Under the pieces are notes generated by a model. That model was not told the DNA's origin. It searched no databases and saw only the letters and a list, made by a program, of their open reading frames with translations. A stretch of DNA of 56,274 nucleotides from an uncultured Alphaproteobacteria bacterium (GTDB lineage Bacteria; Pseudomonadota; Alphaproteobacteria; Rhizobiales; Ancalomicrobiaceae), in contig CALBKH010000101.1 of assembly GCA_937892955.1 (NCBI GenBank), positions 1 to 56,274 on the forward strand. The letters are read 5' to 3'. Below, in pieces: positions 51,673 to 56,274 of this stretch. Made by a program: the position numbers and the translations under genes. The number at the start of each line of letters is the position of its first letter. Within the stretch, counting starts at the first letter, position 1.

Positions 51673-52449
51673 ATGCGCTTCGTCTCCCTCGCTCTTCTCG
51701 CCCTCGTCGTGGCGGCGCTCGCGCCCGCCGAGGCGCGTGATTGGAAGCGCATCCGCATCGCCACCGACGGCCACTACCCGCCCTTCAGCCGCCTCGACGA
51801 GACCGGCAGGCCGATCGGCTTCGACGTCGACGTCGCTCGCGCCGTCTGCGCCCGGCTCGGCGCCGAGTGTGAGATCGCCGCGCCCGGATGGGACGCCCTG
51901 GTGCCGGCTCTGATCGGCGGCCGCGTCGATCTCCTCGTCGCCTCCCAGCCGATCACCGAAGAGGCGCGGCGCATCGTCGAGTTCACCGCCGCCTACCACC
52001 ACATCGCCCCGCGCTTCGTCGGACGCGATCGGCCGAAGCCGGTCGACCCGCGCCCGTCCGTCGCCGCCGGCCTGCGCATCGGCGTCCGCGCCGGCACCGC
52101 CCACGCGGTCCATCTCGGCGCCGTCTACGCTCCCGCCGGGGCGAAGATCGTCGCCTATCCGACCGAGGCGGAGGCGCTCGCCGCACTCGTCGGCGACCGT
52201 CTCGATCTCGTCTTCGGCGATGCGCTCGCCCTCTACGACCTTCTCGATGGGGAGTTCGATCACAAGGGTCTGCGTTTCGTCGGCCGACCGGTCGACAGTC
52301 CCCGGCACTTCGGCGCCGGTGCCGGCATCGCCTTTCGCCGCGAAGACGCCGACCTCGGTCGGGCGGTCGACAAGGCGCTCTCCGACCTCGACCGCGACGG
52401 CACGCTGAGCCGGATCGCCGGACGCTGGTTCCCCTTCGCGATCCGCTGA
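51673..52449 (+). CDS. Polar amino-acid-type solute-binding protein (SBP family 3)
   Basis: A 258-residue periplasmic binding protein. Signal peptide at about 1-20 (MRFVSLALLALVVAALAPAEA), then IRIATDGHYPPFSRLDETGRPIGFDVDVARAV and WDALVPALIGGRVDLLVASQPITEEARR, the classic HisJ/ArtJ-type ligand region, and a C-terminal DGTLSRIAGRWF. The ATG at 51673 has GGAG upstream. No permease or ATPase is adjacent, so it is an orphan component or a sensor-type protein. Confidence 0.88.
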   Translation: MRFVSLALLALVVAALAPAEARDWKRIRIATDGHYPPFSRLDETGRPIGFDVDVARAVCARLGAECEIAAPGWDALVPALIGGRVDLLVASQPITEEARRIVEFTAAYHHIAPRFVGRDRPKPVDPRPSVAAGLRIGVRAGTAHAVHLGAVYAPAGAKIVAYPTEAEALAALVGDRLDLVFGDALALYDLLDGEFDHKGLRFVGRPVDSPRHFGAGAGIAFRREDADLGRAVDKALSDLDRDGTLSRIAGRWFPFAIR

Positions 52450-52491
52450 TCGCACCCCTCGACACGAAACGAACATCGACAGGAGACGCAG

Positions 52492-53361
52492 ATGGCCAAG
52501 GTCGCATTCATCGGACTGGGCGTGATGGGCTATCCCATGGCCCGCCATCTCGCGGTCAGGGGCGGCCACGAGGTGACCGTCTACAACCGCACCGCCGCGA
52601 AGGCCGAAGCCTGGGTCGCCGCCCACGGCGGCCGCGCCGCCGCGACGCCGGCCGAAGCGGCGAAGGGGCAGGACATCGTCTTCGCCTGCGTCGGCAACGA
52701 CGACGACCTGCGTCAGGTGACCATCGGTCCCGAAGGCGCCTTCACCGCGATGGCGCAGGGCTCGATCTTCGTCGACCACACCACGGCTTCCGCCGACATC
52801 GCCCGCGATCTCGCCGCCGCGGCCGCCGCCGGCGGCTTCGCCTTCCTCGACGCGCCGGTCTCCGGCGGTCAGGCCGGCGCCGAGAACGGTGTCCTCACCG
52901 TCATGGTCGGCGGCGACGAGGCGGCTTTCGCCCGCGCCGAGCCGGTGATCGCGAGCTTCGCCCGCGCCTGCAATCTGATGGGCCCGGCCGGCTCCGGCCA
53001 ACTCGCCAAGATGGTCAACCAGATCTGCATCGCCGGCCTCGTCCAGGGTCTCTCCGAGGGCATCCATTTCGCCCACAAGGCCGGCCTCGACGTCGAGAAG
53101 CTGATCGCCACCATCTCCAAAGGCGCCGCCCAGTCCTGGCAGATGGAGAATCGCTGGAAGACCATGGACGAGGGCAAATTCGACTTCGGCTTCGCCGTCG
53201 ACTGGATGCGCAAGGACCTCGGCATCGTCCTCGGCGAGGCCCGCCGCAACGGCGCCCACCTGCCGGTGACCGCCCTCGTCGACCAGTTCTATTCCGAAGT
53301 GCAGAAGATGGGCGGCGCCCGCTGGGACACCTCGAGCCTCGTCGCGCGGCTCGAACGCTGA
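52492..53361 (+). CDS. 3-hydroxyisobutyrate dehydrogenase-family oxidoreductase
   Basis: A 289-residue beta-hydroxyacid dehydrogenase. N-terminal NAD(P)-binding GLGVMGYPMARHL, substrate motif DAPVSGGQAGAENG, and catalytic-Lys motif GQLAKMVNQI. The helical C-terminal domain is intact. The ATG has AGGAGA upstream. The exact substrate (3-hydroxyisobutyrate, tartronate semialdehyde or other) cannot be assigned. It lies 42 nt after the SBP gene and is followed by a strong hairpin. Confidence 0.88.
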   Translation: MAKVAFIGLGVMGYPMARHLAVRGGHEVTVYNRTAAKAEAWVAAHGGRAAATPAEAAKGQDIVFACVGNDDDLRQVTIGPEGAFTAMAQGSIFVDHTTASADIARDLAAAAAAGGFAFLDAPVSGGQAGAENGVLTVMVGGDEAAFARAEPVIASFARACNLMGPAGSGQLAKMVNQICIAGLVQGLSEGIHFAHKAGLDVEKLIATISKGAAQSWQMENRWKTMDEGKFDFGFAVDWMRKDLGIVLGEARRNGAHLPVTALVDQFYSEVQKMGGARWDTSSLVARLER

Positions 53362-53409
53362 ACCCCTTCGCGATGCGCCGGGCATCGGCCGGCGCATCCA
53401 CCAGCCATC

Positions 53410-53460
53410 GGAGGCATGCATCGGTCGCGCGAGCCCGCCGCGCGACCGATGCATGCCTCC
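53410..53460 (+). terminator. 22-bp perfect hairpin after the dehydrogenase gene
   Basis: Arms 53410-53431 and 53439-53460 pair perfectly over 22 bp (containing GCATGCATCGGTCGCG) around a 7-nt loop. It is 48 nt past the stop and upstream of the TRAP genes. The extreme length and lack of a T-run suggest a REP-like palindrome serving as an insulator or RNA-stability element. Confidence 0.6.
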
Positions 53461-53574
53461 TCTGCGATCGGTGAGCTTGTCCCTCGCTCGGTATGGCTGC
53501 GACACCTCGTTCGGTCGCAGATTTCAGTCCCGAGATCCGGAATCGGCCAGCGCGACCAGACAGGGAGAATTCGC

Positions 53575-54681
<1,107 letters not shown>

Positions 54682-54972
54682 CGCGGGACGGCACGACTTC
54701 GACAGCGGATGCGCGGCGGGACCCGACGGCCCCGCCGCGAACCTCTCCGAGAGCGCGACCTCCTTGTGCGAGAACGATTTTTCGTCGCACGAGGTGCTGG
54801 CGTGCAGCTGCGAAATCGGTTTAGATGCGGCATTCCCCGGCTTCGGAACGGTTCGCGCCTTCCGAAAGAACCCGGCGGATTCGGACCTCGGGGCGCTCGG
54901 GAGATGCGCCCGGCGAGGGACAAGATCCGGCGCTCGCGCCGAGCCGCATATCTCTGGGAGGAGAACGAGAAG
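54682..54972. other. Spacer between the two TRAP binding-protein genes
   Basis: 291 nt with no supported gene. A small stem GTGCGA/TCGCAC flanks a TTTTTCG stretch near 54768-54793. The promoter of copy 2 is probably here, since the spacer is long for an operon. Confidence 0.4.
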
Positions 54973-56073
<1,101 letters not shown>

Positions 56074-56100
56074 TCGGCATCGAACCACGAGCGGTTCGTG

Positions 56101-56130
56101 AAGGCCCGGGGAGCGATCCCCGGGCCTTTC
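56101..56130 (+). terminator. Rho-independent-type terminator after TRAP copy 2
   Basis: Perfect 12-bp stem AAGGCCCGGGGA (56101-56112) with 56117-56128, loop GCGA, then TTTC. It lies 28 nt after the stop codon and ends the dctP transcription unit. Confidence 0.85.
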
Positions 56131-56274
56131 GTCGTTCTCGGGGCGCGCGCGCCGCCGCAGGTTCATGCGCTCGTCGTGACGACGGGACGCCGACCGGGCC
56201 TGGAGCGCCGCAGGGCGGGGTGATGAGACCTGTGCGCGGATAGCCCTCGACGACCGTCTACTGACGTGATTCAC

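Overview
The window is GC-rich, densely coded DNA from an alphaproteobacterium, most likely a Hyphomicrobiales (Rhizobiales) member. This is judged from gene content (NAD-dependent molybdenum formate dehydrogenase, OFA formate transporter, PurU, two PleC/DivJ-type kinases, a Tat-dependent TRAP binding protein, a UvrB with a long N-terminal extension) and from Rhizobiales-style intergenic palindromes. No rRNA, tRNA, CRISPR array, transposase or phage gene was seen.

Layout. 1-13 kb: secreted EF-hand protein, PleC-like sensor kinase, aminopeptidase N, a TetR regulator with an RND efflux pair, and a LacI regulator. 13.6-16.5 kb: mrp-fdhD (Fe-S carrier and formate dehydrogenase sulfurtransferase) and an LprI/DUF1311 protein. 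17-17.8 kb: an AT-richer orphan gene. 17.8-23.4 kb: uvrB, a mannose-1-phosphate guanylyltransferase and purU. 23.5-31.8 kb: a formate block (OFA transporter, fdsD, fdsA, fdsB, fdsG, LysR regulator). 32-39.9 kb: chemoreceptor, HAD phosphatase, FMN-binding protein, eutBC, an orphan branched-chain amino-acid-type binding protein and a small PhnA-like protein. 40-42 kb: an AT-richer two-gene operon encoding a SAMHD1-like HD dNTPase and a YwgA-like partner, the best candidate for a little-described system. 42-46.2 kb: dusA, a DUF1289 protein, divergent cobS/cobT and a MerR-like regulator. 46.4-56.3 kb: a second PleC/DivJ-type kinase, a membrane-anchored nuclease and a uracil-DNA-glycosylase-like protein, an Lrp regulator, a lipoprotein hydrolase, an orphan amino-acid-type binding protein, a 3-hydroxyisobutyrate dehydrogenase-family enzyme and two tandem TRAP binding proteins.

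How the genes work together. PurU releases formate from formyl-tetrahydrofolate, the OFA carrier moves formate or oxalate, and FdsGBAD oxidises formate to CO2 with NAD+. The enzyme needs FdhD, encoded about 10 kb away beside mrp. EutBC is adenosylcobalamin-dependent, and the window also carries two late cobalamin genes. Intergenic spaces hold several families of structured repeats. One is a two-hairpin element whose stems differ in sequence between copies but keep pairing. Another is a pair of direct repeats of about 106 bp bracketing cobS-cobT.
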